Positions 8,364 through 17,024 of a stretch of DNA of 64,000 nucleotides are shown piece by piece. Every line of letters begins with the position of its first letter. Position 1 is the stretch's first letter. The DNA is from Pseudaquabacterium inlustre (GTDB taxonomy: Bacteria > Pseudomonadota > Gammaproteobacteria > Burkholderiales > Burkholderiaceae_C), in the NCBI RefSeq assembly GCF_038066595.1, contig NZ_JBBUTH010000011.1:471691-535690 (forward strand), read 5' to 3'. Below the pieces are notes generated by a model. That model saw only the letters and a program-made list of their open reading frames with translations. It ran no database searches and was not told the DNA's origin. Made by a program: the position numbers and the translations under genes.

Positions 8364-10277
8364 TCAGGCCTTGGGGGCGGCGTCGCCGTCGGCCGGCGTC
8401 ACGGCCGAGCCCGGCACGGCGGCCGGCTTCCACACCTGGCCGATGGACACGCTCTTGAGCTTCTTCTGCCGGCCGTACCAGAGGTTGACCAGGCCGCGCG
8501 AGAACATCACCGCCGAGAACATGCTGGTCAGGATGCCCAGGCAGTGCACCACGGCGAAGCCGCGCACGAAGCCCGAGCCGAAGGCCAGCAGCGCCAGGCC
8601 GGCGATCAGCGTGGTGATGTTCGAGTCGAGGATGGTGGCGAAGGCGCGCTCGTAGCCGGCGTTGATCGCCGCCTGCGGCGAGGCGCCGTTGCGCAGTTCC
8701 TCGCGCACGCGCTCGTTGATCAGCACGTTGGCGTCGATGGCCATGCCCAGCGTCAGGGCGATGGCGGCGATGCCCGGCAGCGTCAGCGTGGCCTGCAGCA
8801 TCGACAGCACGGCCACCAGCAGCAGCAGGTTGAAGCCCAGCGCCAGCGTGCTGAACACGCCGAACAGCAGGTAGTAGCCGCACATGAACACCGCAATGGC
8901 CGCGAAGCCGTAGGCCACGCTGGCAAAGCCCATCTTGATGTTCTCGGCGCCCAGCGTCGGGCCGATGGTGCGCTCCTCGATGATCTCCATCGGCGCGGCC
9001 AGCGAGCCGGCGCGCAGCAGCAGCGCGGTGTCGGTGGCCTCCTGGGTCGTCATGCGGCCCGAGATCTGCACGCGGCCGCCACCGATCTCGCTGCGGATCA
9101 CCGGCGCGGTGACGACCTCGCCCTTGCCCTTCTCGAACAGCAGGATGGCCATGCGCTTGCCGACGTTCTCGCGCGTGACGTCGCGGAAGATGCGCGCGCC
9201 CTTGGCGTCGAGCGTCAGGTGCACGGCCGGCTCGCCGCTGGAGCCCGAATCGAAGCCCGGCTGGGCGTCGGTGAGGTTCTCGCCGGTCAGCACCACCTGG
9301 CGGAAGACGATGATCGGCGAGCCGTCGCGCTCGGCGTAGCGCTCGCTGCCGAAGGGCACCGGGCCGCTGCCGCGCAGGGCATCCAGCGCTTCGGTGCTGG
9401 TGTTGACCATGCGCACCTCCAGCGTGGCGGTGCGGCCGATGATGTCCTTGGCGCGGGCCGTGTCCTGCACGCCGGGCAACTGCACCACCACGCGGTCGGC
9501 GCCCTGCTGCTGGATCACCGGCTCGGAGGTGCCGAGCTCGTTGACTCGGTTGTGCAGCGTGGTGATGTTCTGCTTGATCGCCGCGTCCTGCACCGCCTTG
9601 GCGGCCTGGGGCTTCAGTTCGCCGGCGAGCTTGATGTCGGCCCCATCGGGGGTGGCGGTCCACTGCCAGTCGGCCAGCTGGTCGGTCAGCAGGTTCTGCG
9701 CCTGGGTGGCGGTGGCCGCGTCGCGGAAACGGATCGTGACCTGGTTGCCGTCGCGGGCGATGCCGGCATGGCGCACGTTCTTGTCGCGCAGCAGGGTGCG
9801 CGCGTCGCTGGCCACGCTGTCGGCCTTCTTGGTCAGCGCGGCCTTCATGTCCACCTGCATCAGGAAGTGCACGCCGCCGCGCAGGTCCAGGCCCAGGAAC
9901 ATGGGTTGCGCGTGCAGCGCGGCCAGCCAGGTGGGCGTGCGGCTCAGCAGGTTCAGCGCGACGATGTAGCCGGGGTTGGCGGCGTCGGGGTTCAGCGCCT
10001 TGGCGATCGCGTCCTTGGCCTTGATCTGGTCATCGGTGCTGCGAAAGCGGGCCTTGACCGACGTGCCGTCCAGCTGCACGAAGTCGGCCTTCAGGCCGGC
10101 GGCCTGGATCGCCTGCTCGACGCGCGGCACCAGGCCAGCGTCGACCTTCAGCGTGGCCTTGCCCGACGACACCTGCACCGCCGGCGCTTCGCCGAAGAAG
10201 TTGGGCAGGGTGTAGATCAGGCCGATCACCAGCGCCAGGGCCAGCAGGGCGTATTTCCACCAGGGGTAACGGTTCAT
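8364..10277 (-). CDS. secD: Protein translocase subunit SecD
   Basis: Inner-membrane component of the SecDF translocation motor. The start at 10277 (MNRYPWWKYALLALALV) is chosen over an upstream ATG because it has GAGGA 8 bases upstream and directly precedes the first transmembrane helix. The 637-residue product has the LGLDLRGGVHFLMQVD block, two periplasmic subdomains and the RND-type membrane region with LTLPGIAAIALTLGMAIDAN and VLINERVREE. Co-transcribed with yajC upstream and secF downstream. Confidence 0.97.
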   Translation of the reverse strand: MNRYPWWKYALLALALVIGLIYTLPNFFGEAPAVQVSSGKATLKVDAGLVPRVEQAIQAAGLKADFVQLDGTSVKARFRSTDDQIKAKDAIAKALNPDAANPGYIVALNLLSRTPTWLAALHAQPMFLGLDLRGGVHFLMQVDMKAALTKKADSVASDARTLLRDKNVRHAGIARDGNQVTIRFRDAATATQAQNLLTDQLADWQWTATPDGADIKLAGELKPQAAKAVQDAAIKQNITTLHNRVNELGTSEPVIQQQGADRVVVQLPGVQDTARAKDIIGRTATLEVRMVNTSTEALDALRGSGPVPFGSERYAERDGSPIIVFRQVVLTGENLTDAQPGFDSGSSGEPAVHLTLDAKGARIFRDVTRENVGKRMAILLFEKGKGEVVTAPVIRSEIGGGRVQISGRMTTQEATDTALLLRAGSLAAPMEIIEERTIGPTLGAENIKMGFASVAYGFAAIAVFMCGYYLLFGVFSTLALGFNLLLLVAVLSMLQATLTLPGIAAIALTLGMAIDANVLINERVREELRNGASPQAAINAGYERAFATILDSNITTLIAGLALLAFGSGFVRGFAVVHCLGILTSMFSAVMFSRGLVNLWYGRQKKLKSVSIGQVWKPAAVPGSAVTPADGDAAPKA

Positions 10278-10363
10278 CGTCGCGTTCCTCGACCCGGCGC
10301 CGGCCCCGGGGGTGTGGGGCATGGCGGGCGGCGGGCGGTTCACCCCGGGGGGCGGGGTGCCAG

Positions 10364-10394
10364 GCGGTGCCGGCGCGTGCCGCGCCGGTGCCGC
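10364..10394. other. Strong hairpin between yajC and secD
   Basis: CCGGCGCG-TGC-CGCGCCGG, extended by six more pairs (two G-U type) on each side, gives a 14-bp stem in the 139-base gap between yajC and secD. There is no U-tract, so an mRNA processing or stability element is more likely than a terminator. Confidence 0.45.
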
Positions 10395-10416
10395 AAAGAC
10401 TGCTGTGGCTGGCGGC

Positions 10417-10743
10417 TTACTTGCCGTAGGTGCCCTTGGGCAGCACCTGCACCACGGCGCTGCGCTGCAGCTGCAGCTCGACGCCGCTGGCCACTTCCAG
10501 GCGCAGGTGGTTGTCGTCGAGCTTGGTCACGCGGCCCACCAGGCCGCCCGAGGTCACGACCTCGTCGCCCTTGGCCAGGGCCTCGATCATGGCCTTGTGT
10601 TCCTTCTGGCGCTTCATCTGCGGGCGGATCATCACGAAGTACAGCACCGCGAACATGCCGACCATGATGACCAGCTGCATGGTGCCGCCTTCGGCGCCAC
10701 CGGCGGCCGGGGCGGTCTGGGCGAACGCTTCGGAAATGAACAT
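10417..10743 (-). CDS. yajC: Preprotein translocase accessory subunit YajC
   Basis: Small membrane protein that associates with SecDF. The 108-residue product has one transmembrane helix at about residues 22-40 (MQLVIMVGMFAVLYFVMIRP), followed by the conserved RPQMKRQKEHKAMIEALAKGDEVVTSGGLVGRV block. An AGGA lies about 9 bases before the ATG. Upstream there is a TAAAAT hexamer (10813-10818, minus strand) that could be the -10 box of the operon. The tgt and queA genes that often precede yajC are not here. Confidence 0.97.
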   Translation of the reverse strand: MFISEAFAQTAPAAGGAEGGTMQLVIMVGMFAVLYFVMIRPQMKRQKEHKAMIEALAKGDEVVTSGGLVGRVTKLDDNHLRLEVASGVELQLQRSAVVQVLPKGTYGK

Positions 10744-10910
10744 GGGAAATTCCTAGGAGAAAGTGGATCCGCGCGGCGCGCGCTGCGCACCGCGCGGTCG
10801 GGCAAACCGCCCATTTTAGGTGCGGGTGATGACGCTGGACCCTGGGGGATCCACAAGGTTCAACGCAGGCCGCGCCGGCGCCGGGCGGCCCGGGTGCCGG
10901 GCGCGCCGGC

Positions 10911-11873
10911 TCAGAACAGCGCCATGCTGAGCTTGCGGCGGTACTGGTCGATCACCGGGTCGGACGGCGGCACGGCGGCCTTGCCGGTCAGCTCCAGCGT
11001 GCCCTTGGCCTTGCCGGCATCGGCGCCGGCTGCGCCCGGCGCGGCCTTGGGCACCGGCTTGGTCATCAGCTCGAGGATGGCCACGTAGGTCTTGCGCGCC
11101 AGCTCGTCGTTCCAGGCCTTGTCGCGCATGATGATCTCGAGCAGCGCGTCCATCGCGTCGGTGAAGCGGCCCACGGCCATCTGCAGCTGGGCCAGCTCGT
11201 AGCGGGCGTCGAAGTCGCGCCGGTTGGCCTCGATGGCGGCGGCCAGGGCCTGCGGCGGGCGGGCGGTGGGGGCCTTCTCGCAGGCGGCCAGCCACAGGCC
11301 CAGCGCGGCCAGGCGCGGCTCGAACTGCAGCTTGCCGGCCACCGGCTCGAAGGCCTGGCGCGCCATCGGCAGGTTGCCGGTCTCGATCAGCAGCTTGACG
11401 TAGTCGAAGCGCGCGGTGTCGTTGGCCGGGTCCACGGCCACCGCCTGCTGCAGCTTGGCGAGCGCGGCGTGCACGTCGCCCTCGGCTTCCAGCGCCTCGG
11501 CCTCGGCGGTCTCGGCCTCGGCTTCCGCTTCGGCGGCGCTGGGCACATGGCGGTCGAGGAACTCGCGGATCTGTGCCTCGGGCAGCGCGCCGACGAAACC
11601 GTCCACCGGCTGGCCTTGCGCGAACAGCACGCAGAACGGGATCGAGCGCACGCCGAAGGCCTGGCTCAGCTGGCCGGCGATCTCGGGCTGCTCGTCGCTG
11701 TTGAGCTTGGCCAGCTTGAAGCGGCCGCCGTAGGCCGTTTCCAGCTTTTCCAGGATGGGGCCCAGCGTGCGGCAGGGCTGGCACCAGGGCGCCCAGATGT
11801 CGAGCAGCACCGGCTGCTGCATCGAGGCCTGGATCAGCTCGGTTTCGAAGTTCTGGATCGTGATGTCACTCAT
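10911..11873 (-). CDS. cnoX: Thioredoxin-TPR co-chaperone (CnoX/YbbN type)
   Basis: Predicted cytoplasmic chaperedoxin of 320 residues. Residues 1-110 form a thioredoxin domain with an intact WCQPC active site (about residues 29-33); residues 118-300 are tetratricopeptide-like helices (HAALAKLQQAVAVDPAND). The start MSDITIQNFE at 11873 is preferred to an upstream ATG because it matches the family start. E. coli CnoX lacks the two-cysteine site, whereas this protein keeps it and so may also be an active oxidoreductase. A short Ala/Glu-rich linker (AEAEAEAETAEAEALEAEG) joins the halves. It is divergent from purE. Confidence 0.9.
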   Translation of the reverse strand: MSDITIQNFETELIQASMQQPVLLDIWAPWCQPCRTLGPILEKLETAYGGRFKLAKLNSDEQPEIAGQLSQAFGVRSIPFCVLFAQGQPVDGFVGALPEAQIREFLDRHVPSAAEAEAEAETAEAEALEAEGDVHAALAKLQQAVAVDPANDTARFDYVKLLIETGNLPMARQAFEPVAGKLQFEPRLAALGLWLAACEKAPTARPPQALAAAIEANRRDFDARYELAQLQMAVGRFTDAMDALLEIIMRDKAWNDELARKTYVAILELMTKPVPKAAPGAAGADAGKAKGTLELTGKAAVPPSDPVIDQYRRKLSMALF

Positions 11874-11935
11874 GTCGGGCAGGCCCTGCAGGGAGTTTGG
11901 CGGTCGTGTGGCACGGGCAGATGCGGGCGGCCGCC

Positions 11936-11941
11936 TACAAT
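11936..11941 (+). promoter_or_regulatory. Candidate -10 box upstream of purE
   Basis: TACAAT 36 bases before the purE TTG start and 3 bases before an alternative in-frame ATG at 11945. No convincing -35 box. Confidence 0.4.
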
Positions 11942-11977
11942 TCAATGTTTTGCCGCCGCGCCCGAAAGAGAGTCGTC

Positions 11978-12490
11978 TTGTCTGACCTGCACCACAACCC
12001 CAGCGCCGTGATCGGCGTGCTGATGGGATCGTCCAGCGACTGGGACACGATGCGCGAGGCGGCCCGGATTCTCGCCGACTTCGGCGTGCCGCACGAATGC
12101 CGCGTGGTCTCGGCCCACCGCATGCCCGACGAGATGTTCGCCTACGCCGAGGCCGCGGCCGACCGCGGCCTGAAGGCCATCATCGCCGGCGCCGGCGGCG
12201 CGGCCCACCTGCCGGGCATGCTGGCCGCCAAGACCACCGTGCCGGTGCTGGGCGTGCCGGTGCAGAGCCGGGCGCTGTCGGGCGTCGATTCGCTGCACTC
12301 CATCGTGCAGATGCCCAAGGGCGTGCCGGTGGGCACCTTCGCCATCGGCGCGGCCGGTGCGGCCAATGCGGCGCTGTTCGCGGTGGCCATGCTGGCCACC
12401 GGCGATGCCGCGCTGCGCGCCAAGTTGGAAGCCTTCCGTGCGGCGCAGACCGCCGCCGCCCAGGCCATGACCGCGGAGCTGAAGCTGTGA
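11978..12490 (+). CDS. purE: N5-carboxyaminoimidazole ribonucleotide mutase
   Basis: Converts N5-CAIR to CAIR in purine synthesis. The chosen start is a TTG at 11978, since AAAGAGAG lies 5 bases before it and the 170-residue product then matches the usual length (169 in E. coli); an ATG at 11945 is a less likely alternative without a ribosome site. Class I PurE motifs are clear: GVLMGSSSDWDTM, VVSAHRMPDEM, IIAGAGGAAHLPGM and GVPVQSRALSGVDSLHSIVQ. Its stop overlaps the purK start (GTGA). Confidence 0.96.
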   Translation: MSDLHHNPSAVIGVLMGSSSDWDTMREAARILADFGVPHECRVVSAHRMPDEMFAYAEAAADRGLKAIIAGAGGAAHLPGMLAAKTTVPVLGVPVQSRALSGVDSLHSIVQMPKGVPVGTFAIGAAGAANAALFAVAMLATGDAALRAKLEAFRAAQTAAAQAMTAELKL

Positions 12491-13659
12491 CGAATGCCAA
12501 GACCGTGCTGCCCGGCGCCACGCTGGGTGTGATGGGCGGCGGCCAGCTGGGCCGCATGTTCGTGCATGCGGCCCAGGCCATGGGCTACTTCACCGCCGTG
12601 CTCGATCCCGATCCGGCTTCGCCGGCCGGCCTGGTGGCGCACTACCACGTCGACACCGGCTACCTGGATGAGCAGGGCCTGGCGCAGCTGATGCAGCGCA
12701 GCGCCGCCATCACCACCGAGTTCGAGAACGTGCCCGCCGCCGCGCTGGTCACGCTCGGCGCGCACCGCCCGGTGGCGCCCGGCGCCGAGGCCGTGGCCGT
12801 CTGCCAGGACCGCGCCGAGGAGAAGGCGCTGTTCGTCCGCGCCGGTGTGCCCTGCGCACCGCATGCGCGCATCGAGACCGAGGCCGAGCTGGCCGCGGTG
12901 CCCGACTCGCTGCTGCCTGGCATCCTGAAAACCGCCCGCCTGGGCTATGACGGCAAGGGCCAGGTGCGCGTGGCCGACCGCGCCGCGCTGGCCGCTGCCT
13001 GGGGCCAGCTCAAGCAGGTGCCCTGCGTGCTGGAGGCCATGCTGCCGCTGGCGCTGGAGATCAGCGTGGTGGTGGCGCGCAGCGCCTTCGACGAGGTGGT
13101 GCAGCTGCCGGTGCAGCAGAACCTGCACCGCGACGGCATCCTGGCCGTCACCCAGGTGCCGGCGCCCGATGCCAGCCCCGCGCTGCAGCAGCAGGCCAGC
13201 GATTGCGCCGCCGCGCTGGCCCGCGCGCTGGGCTACGTGGGCGTGCTGTGCGTCGAGTTCTTCGTGCTGCAGGACGGCCGTCTGGTGGCCAACGAGATGG
13301 CGCCGCGCCCGCACAACTCGGGCCACTGGTCGATCGACGGCAGCGACGTCAGCCAGTTCGAGCTGCAGGTGCGCACGCTGACCGGCCTGCCGCTGGTGGC
13401 GCCGCGCCAGCACTCGCCGTCGGTGATGCTCAACCTGCTGGGCGACCTGTGGTTCCCCCAGGGCGCCAGCGCGGCCGAGGTCACGCCGCCGTGGGCGAAG
13501 GTGCTGGCGCTGCCCGGCGTGCACCTGCACCTGTACGGCAAGGCCAGCGCGCGGCCCGGCCGCAAGATGGGCCACCTGACCGTCACCGCCGCCAGCGCGG
13601 CCGAGGCCCGCGACGTGGCGCTGCAGGCCGCCGCGCTGCTGGGGCTGCCGGCGTTCTGA
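12487..13659 (+). CDS. purK: N5-carboxyaminoimidazole ribonucleotide synthase
   Basis: ATP-grasp enzyme making N5-CAIR from AIR, ATP and bicarbonate, the substrate for PurE. The GTG at 12487 overlaps the purE stop codon, giving 390 residues, normal for PurK. Visible motifs: LGVMGGGQLGRMFVHAA (N-terminal), ITTEFENVP, ILKTARLGYDGKGQ and EMAPRPHNSGHWSIDG. The frame is open well upstream but that part overlaps purE and is not PurK-like. Confidence 0.96.
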   Translation: MTNAKTVLPGATLGVMGGGQLGRMFVHAAQAMGYFTAVLDPDPASPAGLVAHYHVDTGYLDEQGLAQLMQRSAAITTEFENVPAAALVTLGAHRPVAPGAEAVAVCQDRAEEKALFVRAGVPCAPHARIETEAELAAVPDSLLPGILKTARLGYDGKGQVRVADRAALAAAWGQLKQVPCVLEAMLPLALEISVVVARSAFDEVVQLPVQQNLHRDGILAVTQVPAPDASPALQQQASDCAAALARALGYVGVLCVEFFVLQDGRLVANEMAPRPHNSGHWSIDGSDVSQFELQVRTLTGLPLVAPRQHSPSVMLNLLGDLWFPQGASAAEVTPPWAKVLALPGVHLHLYGKASARPGRKMGHLTVTAASAAEARDVALQAAALLGLPAF

Positions 13660-13678
13660 GCGCCGGCTGCACGCTGCC

Positions 13679-14707
13679 ATGACCGTGCTGCGCGGCGACG
13701 ATCCCGCGGCCCTGGCCGCCGCCGCCGAGCGCCTGGCCGCCGGCGAGCTGGTGGCCCTGCCCACCGAGACCGTGTACGGCCTGGGCGCGCGCGCCGACCA
13801 GGATGACGCGGTGGCCCGGATCTTCGCCGCCAAGGGCCGGCCGGCCGATCATCCGCTGATCGTGCACGTGGCCGATGCCGCGGGCGCGGCGCCGTTCGCG
13901 GCCGATCTGCCGCCGGCTGCGCAGCGCCTGATGGCCGCCTTCTGGCCCGGCCCGGTGACGGTGATCGTGCCGCGCCGCGAGGGCGTGGCCACGGCCTCGG
14001 CCGGCGGGCAGTCCAGCATCGGCCTGCGCTGTCCGGCGCACCCGGTGGCGCAGGCGCTGCTGCGTGCCGCGGCCGCGCGCGGCGTGCCGGGCGTGTCGGC
14101 GCCGAGTGCCAACCGCTTCGGCCGTGTCAGCCCCACCACCGCCGCGCATGTGGCCGACGAGTTCGGCCCCGACCTGCTGGTGCTCGACGGTGGCGACTGC
14201 GAGGTGGGCATCGAGTCGGCCATCGTCGACGTCAGCCGCGGCCGGCCGGTGCTGCTGCGCCCCGGCGTGCTGCCGCGCGAGGTGCTCGAGGCCGCACTCG
14301 GCGAGCCGCTGCACGCGCCCGATGCCGCGGCGCCGCGCGCGTCGGGCACGCTGGCCTCGCACTACGCGCCGCGCGCGCGGGTGCGCCTGTTCGACGCCGC
14401 CGGCCTGGCCACTGCGCTTTGCCGGGCCGATACATCGGTGCCGCCGTGGCCCGAAGGCGTGGCGGTATATTCGCGCCAGCCTGTGGCAGCGCCTGCCGGG
14501 CGCTGGCACGCCATGCCCGCCGAGCCGGTGGCCGCGGCGCATGAACTGTTCGCCGTGCTGCGGGCGCTGGATGTGCCGGCGGTGCGCGAGATCTGGATCG
14601 AGCAGCCGCCCGATCTACCCGCCTGGGAAGGCGTGCGCGACCGCCTGCGGCGCGCCGCCGCCGACCCCGGTGCCGAAGCCGGTGCGCCCGGCCCTGGCGC
14701 CCTCTGA
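13679..14707 (+). CDS. Threonylcarbamoyl-AMP synthase, Sua5 type
   Basis: Makes threonylcarbamoyl-AMP from threonine, bicarbonate and ATP, the first step of t6A formation on ANN-decoding tRNAs. The 342-residue product has the YrdC domain (about residues 8-205) with ALPTETVYGLGARAD, IFAAKGRPADHPLIVHV, SIGLRCPAHP and SAPSANRFGRVSPTTA, followed by the Sua5-specific C-terminal domain (from about 220, ASGTLASHYAPRA). It is thus the long Sua5 form, not the short TsaC. It starts 19 bases after purK, and the partner gene tsaB lies two genes downstream. Confidence 0.95.
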   Translation: MTVLRGDDPAALAAAAERLAAGELVALPTETVYGLGARADQDDAVARIFAAKGRPADHPLIVHVADAAGAAPFAADLPPAAQRLMAAFWPGPVTVIVPRREGVATASAGGQSSIGLRCPAHPVAQALLRAAAARGVPGVSAPSANRFGRVSPTTAAHVADEFGPDLLVLDGGDCEVGIESAIVDVSRGRPVLLRPGVLPREVLEAALGEPLHAPDAAAPRASGTLASHYAPRARVRLFDAAGLATALCRADTSVPPWPEGVAVYSRQPVAAPAGRWHAMPAEPVAAAHELFAVLRALDVPAVREIWIEQPPDLPAWEGVRDRLRRAAADPGAEAGAPGPGAL

Positions 14708-14726
14708 CGTTTCAATGGAATCCCCG

Positions 14727-15731
14727 ATGAGTCTCTCGCCCGAACTGAACCGCCGTCTGCCGCGTTGGCTGGCCCCGCTGGGTGCCCTGGCGGCCGCGGT
14801 GCTGATGGCCAGTTGCGGCGGCGGCACCTCGCAGGTGCAGGCCTTCAAGCCCGACCGCGTGGTGGTGCTGGGTGACGAGACCAGCCTGATCGCCGATGCC
14901 ACCGATGCCGAGGGCAAGCACGACGGCTTCAAGTACACGATCAACGACCGCACCTCCACCAGCACCGGCAAGTGCACCGCGCTGCCCACCTTCGCGCAGG
15001 CGGTGGCCAACCTGTACGGCTTCGCGTTCAAGGAGTGCAACCCGAACAGCGCCACGGTCAAGGCCGTCACCTACGCCGCCGAGAACGCCACGGTGGGCGA
15101 CATCGCCATCGGCCTGGAGCAGCAGGCGGCCACGGCCTCGCTGGGCAGCAAGGACATGGTCACCGTGATGATCGGCCTGCACGACGTGATCGAGGTCTAC
15201 GAGAAGGTCAAGAACGGCACCTGGAGCGAGAGCACCGCGATCACCGAGATCAAGGCGCGTGGCCGCAAGGCCGCCAGCGTGATGAACAACGTGATCCTGA
15301 AGTCGGGCGCGCGTGCGCTGCTGTTCACCATCCCCGACCTGGGCTTGTCGCCGTACGCCGTCACCGAGCAGCTGTCGCGCTCGAACGCCAAGGCCCTGCT
15401 GTCGCAGCTGACCTACGACTACAACGCCGAGATGCGCGCCGGCATCGACGCCACCGCCTACGACGGCCGCAACTACGGCCTGGTGCTGGTCGACGACCTG
15501 GTGTCGGCCGTCTACAAGGCGCCCACCGCCTACCTGGCCTCGCCGGCCTCGCCCGACGTGGCCGCCTGCGACAAGACCCAGGTCACGGCGCCGCAGTGCA
15601 CCACCGCCACGCTGGTCTCGGGCGCGTCGAGCACCAGCCACCTGTGGGCCGACGACATCCATCTCGGCCCGCAGGCGCACAGCCTGATCGGCAGCCAGGC
15701 GCAGACGCGCGCGCTGAACAACCCGTTCTGA
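14727..15731 (+). CDS. SGNH/GDSL-like lipoprotein with altered nucleophile motif
   Basis: Predicted exported protein of 334 residues. The ATG at 14727 has GGAA 6 bases upstream; another in-frame ATG lies at 14715. An N-terminal signal (LAPLGALAAAVLMAS) ends in LMASCGGG, a plausible but imperfect lipobox. The rest resembles SGNH hydrolases: block I reads VVVLGDETSLIAD where GDS would be expected, a GLHD segment stands at block III, and DDIHLGPQAH near the C-terminus supplies the Asp-x-x-His pair. With Glu at the usual nucleophile position, activity is uncertain. It sits between sua5 and tsaB without an obvious link to t6A. Confidence 0.7.
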   Translation: MSLSPELNRRLPRWLAPLGALAAAVLMASCGGGTSQVQAFKPDRVVVLGDETSLIADATDAEGKHDGFKYTINDRTSTSTGKCTALPTFAQAVANLYGFAFKECNPNSATVKAVTYAAENATVGDIAIGLEQQAATASLGSKDMVTVMIGLHDVIEVYEKVKNGTWSESTAITEIKARGRKAASVMNNVILKSGARALLFTIPDLGLSPYAVTEQLSRSNAKALLSQLTYDYNAEMRAGIDATAYDGRNYGLVLVDDLVSAVYKAPTAYLASPASPDVAACDKTQVTAPQCTTATLVSGASSTSHLWADDIHLGPQAHSLIGSQAQTRALNNPF

Positions 15732-15750
15732 CCGCCCGGGCCGCCCGGTC

Positions 15751-16512
15751 GTGACCGCCCGTCTGCTGGCGCTGGACACCGCCACCGAGTGGCTGGCCGC
15801 CGGCCTGCGCACGCCGCACGGCCGCTGGCTGCGCCACGAATCCGGCGGCGCCCAGGCGTCGGCGCGCCTGGTGCCGGTGCTGCAGCAGCTGCTGCAGCAG
15901 GGCGGCGAATCGCTGGGCGCGCTGGACGCCATCGCCTTCGGCGTCGGGCCCGGCGCCTTCACCGGGCTGCGCACGGCCTGTGCCGTGGCCCAGGGCCTGG
16001 GCTTCGGCGCCGGCCTGCCGCTGCTGCCGATCGACAGCCTGCTGCTGGTGGCCGAGGCCGCGCGCGCCACGCAGGCCGATGGCGGCGCCGGGGCCTGGTG
16101 GGTGGCGGTGGATGCGCGCATGGACGAGGTCTACGCGGCCGAGTACCGCCACGACGCCGGCACCGGCTGGCACACCGTGACGCCGCCGGCGCTGTACACG
16201 CTGGCCGCGCTGGCCGCGCGCTGGGAGGCCGCCGCGCCGGTCCGCGTGGCCGGCAATGCGCCGCGTGTCTTCGGCGCGCGCCTGCCGCTGCAGGGCGTGC
16301 GCTGCATCGAGCCGGTCGAGGCGCCGGGTGAGATGGCTGAGACGTGTGAAGGCGGCCGTGCCGCCGCGCTGCTGACCCTGGCCGAGGCGGCCTGGGCGCG
16401 TGGCGACGCCATCGCCGCCGACCAGGCCCTGCCGCTGTACCTGCGCGACAAGGTGGCGCTGACCACCGAGGAGCGCCTGCGCCAGCGCGCCGCCGCGGAG
16501 CCGCGGGGATGA
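15751..16512 (+). CDS. tsaB: tRNA t6A synthesis protein TsaB
   Basis: Non-catalytic ASKHA-fold partner of TsaD in the complex that transfers threonylcarbamoyl to tRNA A37. GTG start at 15751; 253 residues. Diagnostic segments are LLALDTATEWLAAGL at the N-terminus, IAFGVGPGAFTGLRTA and AVDARMDEVYAAEY. The stop overlaps the rimI start (ATGA). The tsaB-rimI-udg order is frequent in Betaproteobacteria. Confidence 0.95.
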   Translation: MTARLLALDTATEWLAAGLRTPHGRWLRHESGGAQASARLVPVLQQLLQQGGESLGALDAIAFGVGPGAFTGLRTACAVAQGLGFGAGLPLLPIDSLLLVAEAARATQADGGAGAWWVAVDARMDEVYAAEYRHDAGTGWHTVTPPALYTLAALAARWEAAAPVRVAGNAPRVFGARLPLQGVRCIEPVEAPGEMAETCEGGRAAALLTLAEAAWARGDAIAADQALPLYLRDKVALTTEERLRQRAAAEPRG

Positions 16513-17024
16513 GCGCGCAGCTGCGCCCGGGCGCCGACGCGGCGCCCGTGCACCGGGCCATGCAGGTGATGGATCTCGACCGCGTGATGGCCGTCGAGGC
16601 CAGCGCCTACAGCCACCCGTGGACGCGCGGCAACTTCATCGACTCGCTGGCCGCCGGCTACGACGCCGAGTTGCGCCTGGGCGAGGGCCAGGCCCTGATC
16701 GGCTACTGCGTGGCCATGCGCGGCGTGGGCGAGACGCACCTGCTCAACATCACCGTGGCGCCGGTCTGGCAGCGGCGGGGCCATGCCCGTGCGCTGCTGG
16801 CGCGGCTGGTGGCGCAGTGCCGCGCGCGCGCCGACGAGGCGCTGTGGCTCGAGGTGCGCCAGAGCAATGCGCCGGCCCGTGCGCTGTATGCCGCGCTCGG
16901 CTTCGACGAGGTGGGGCTGCGCCGCGGCTACTACCCGGCCGACCGCGGCCGCGAGGACGCGGTGGTGATGCGCCTGGGCCTGCAGGGCGGCGCCCATGAA
17001 GGAGACGGCCATGCGCTGGGATGA
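16509..17024 (+). CDS. rimI: Ribosomal protein S18 alanine N-acetyltransferase
   Basis: GNAT acetyltransferase acting on the N-terminal alanine of ribosomal protein S18. The 171-residue product shows MAVEASAYSHPWTRGNFIDS at the start, the acetyl-CoA binding segment VAPVWQRRGHARALL and the C-terminal RQSNAPARALYAALGFDEVG. It overlaps tsaB by 4 bases and the downstream uracil-DNA glycosylase gene by 14 bases, so the three are one operon. Confidence 0.93.
   Translation: MSAQLRPGADAAPVHRAMQVMDLDRVMAVEASAYSHPWTRGNFIDSLAAGYDAELRLGEGQALIGYCVAMRGVGETHLLNITVAPVWQRRGHARALLARLVAQCRARADEALWLEVRQSNAPARALYAALGFDEVGLRRGYYPADRGREDAVVMRLGLQGGAHEGDGHALG

Noticed and set aside
8358..10667. Long plus-strand open frame (769 codons) across secD and yajC
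   Set aside because: Antisense to well-identified genes and compositionally typical of a shadow frame.
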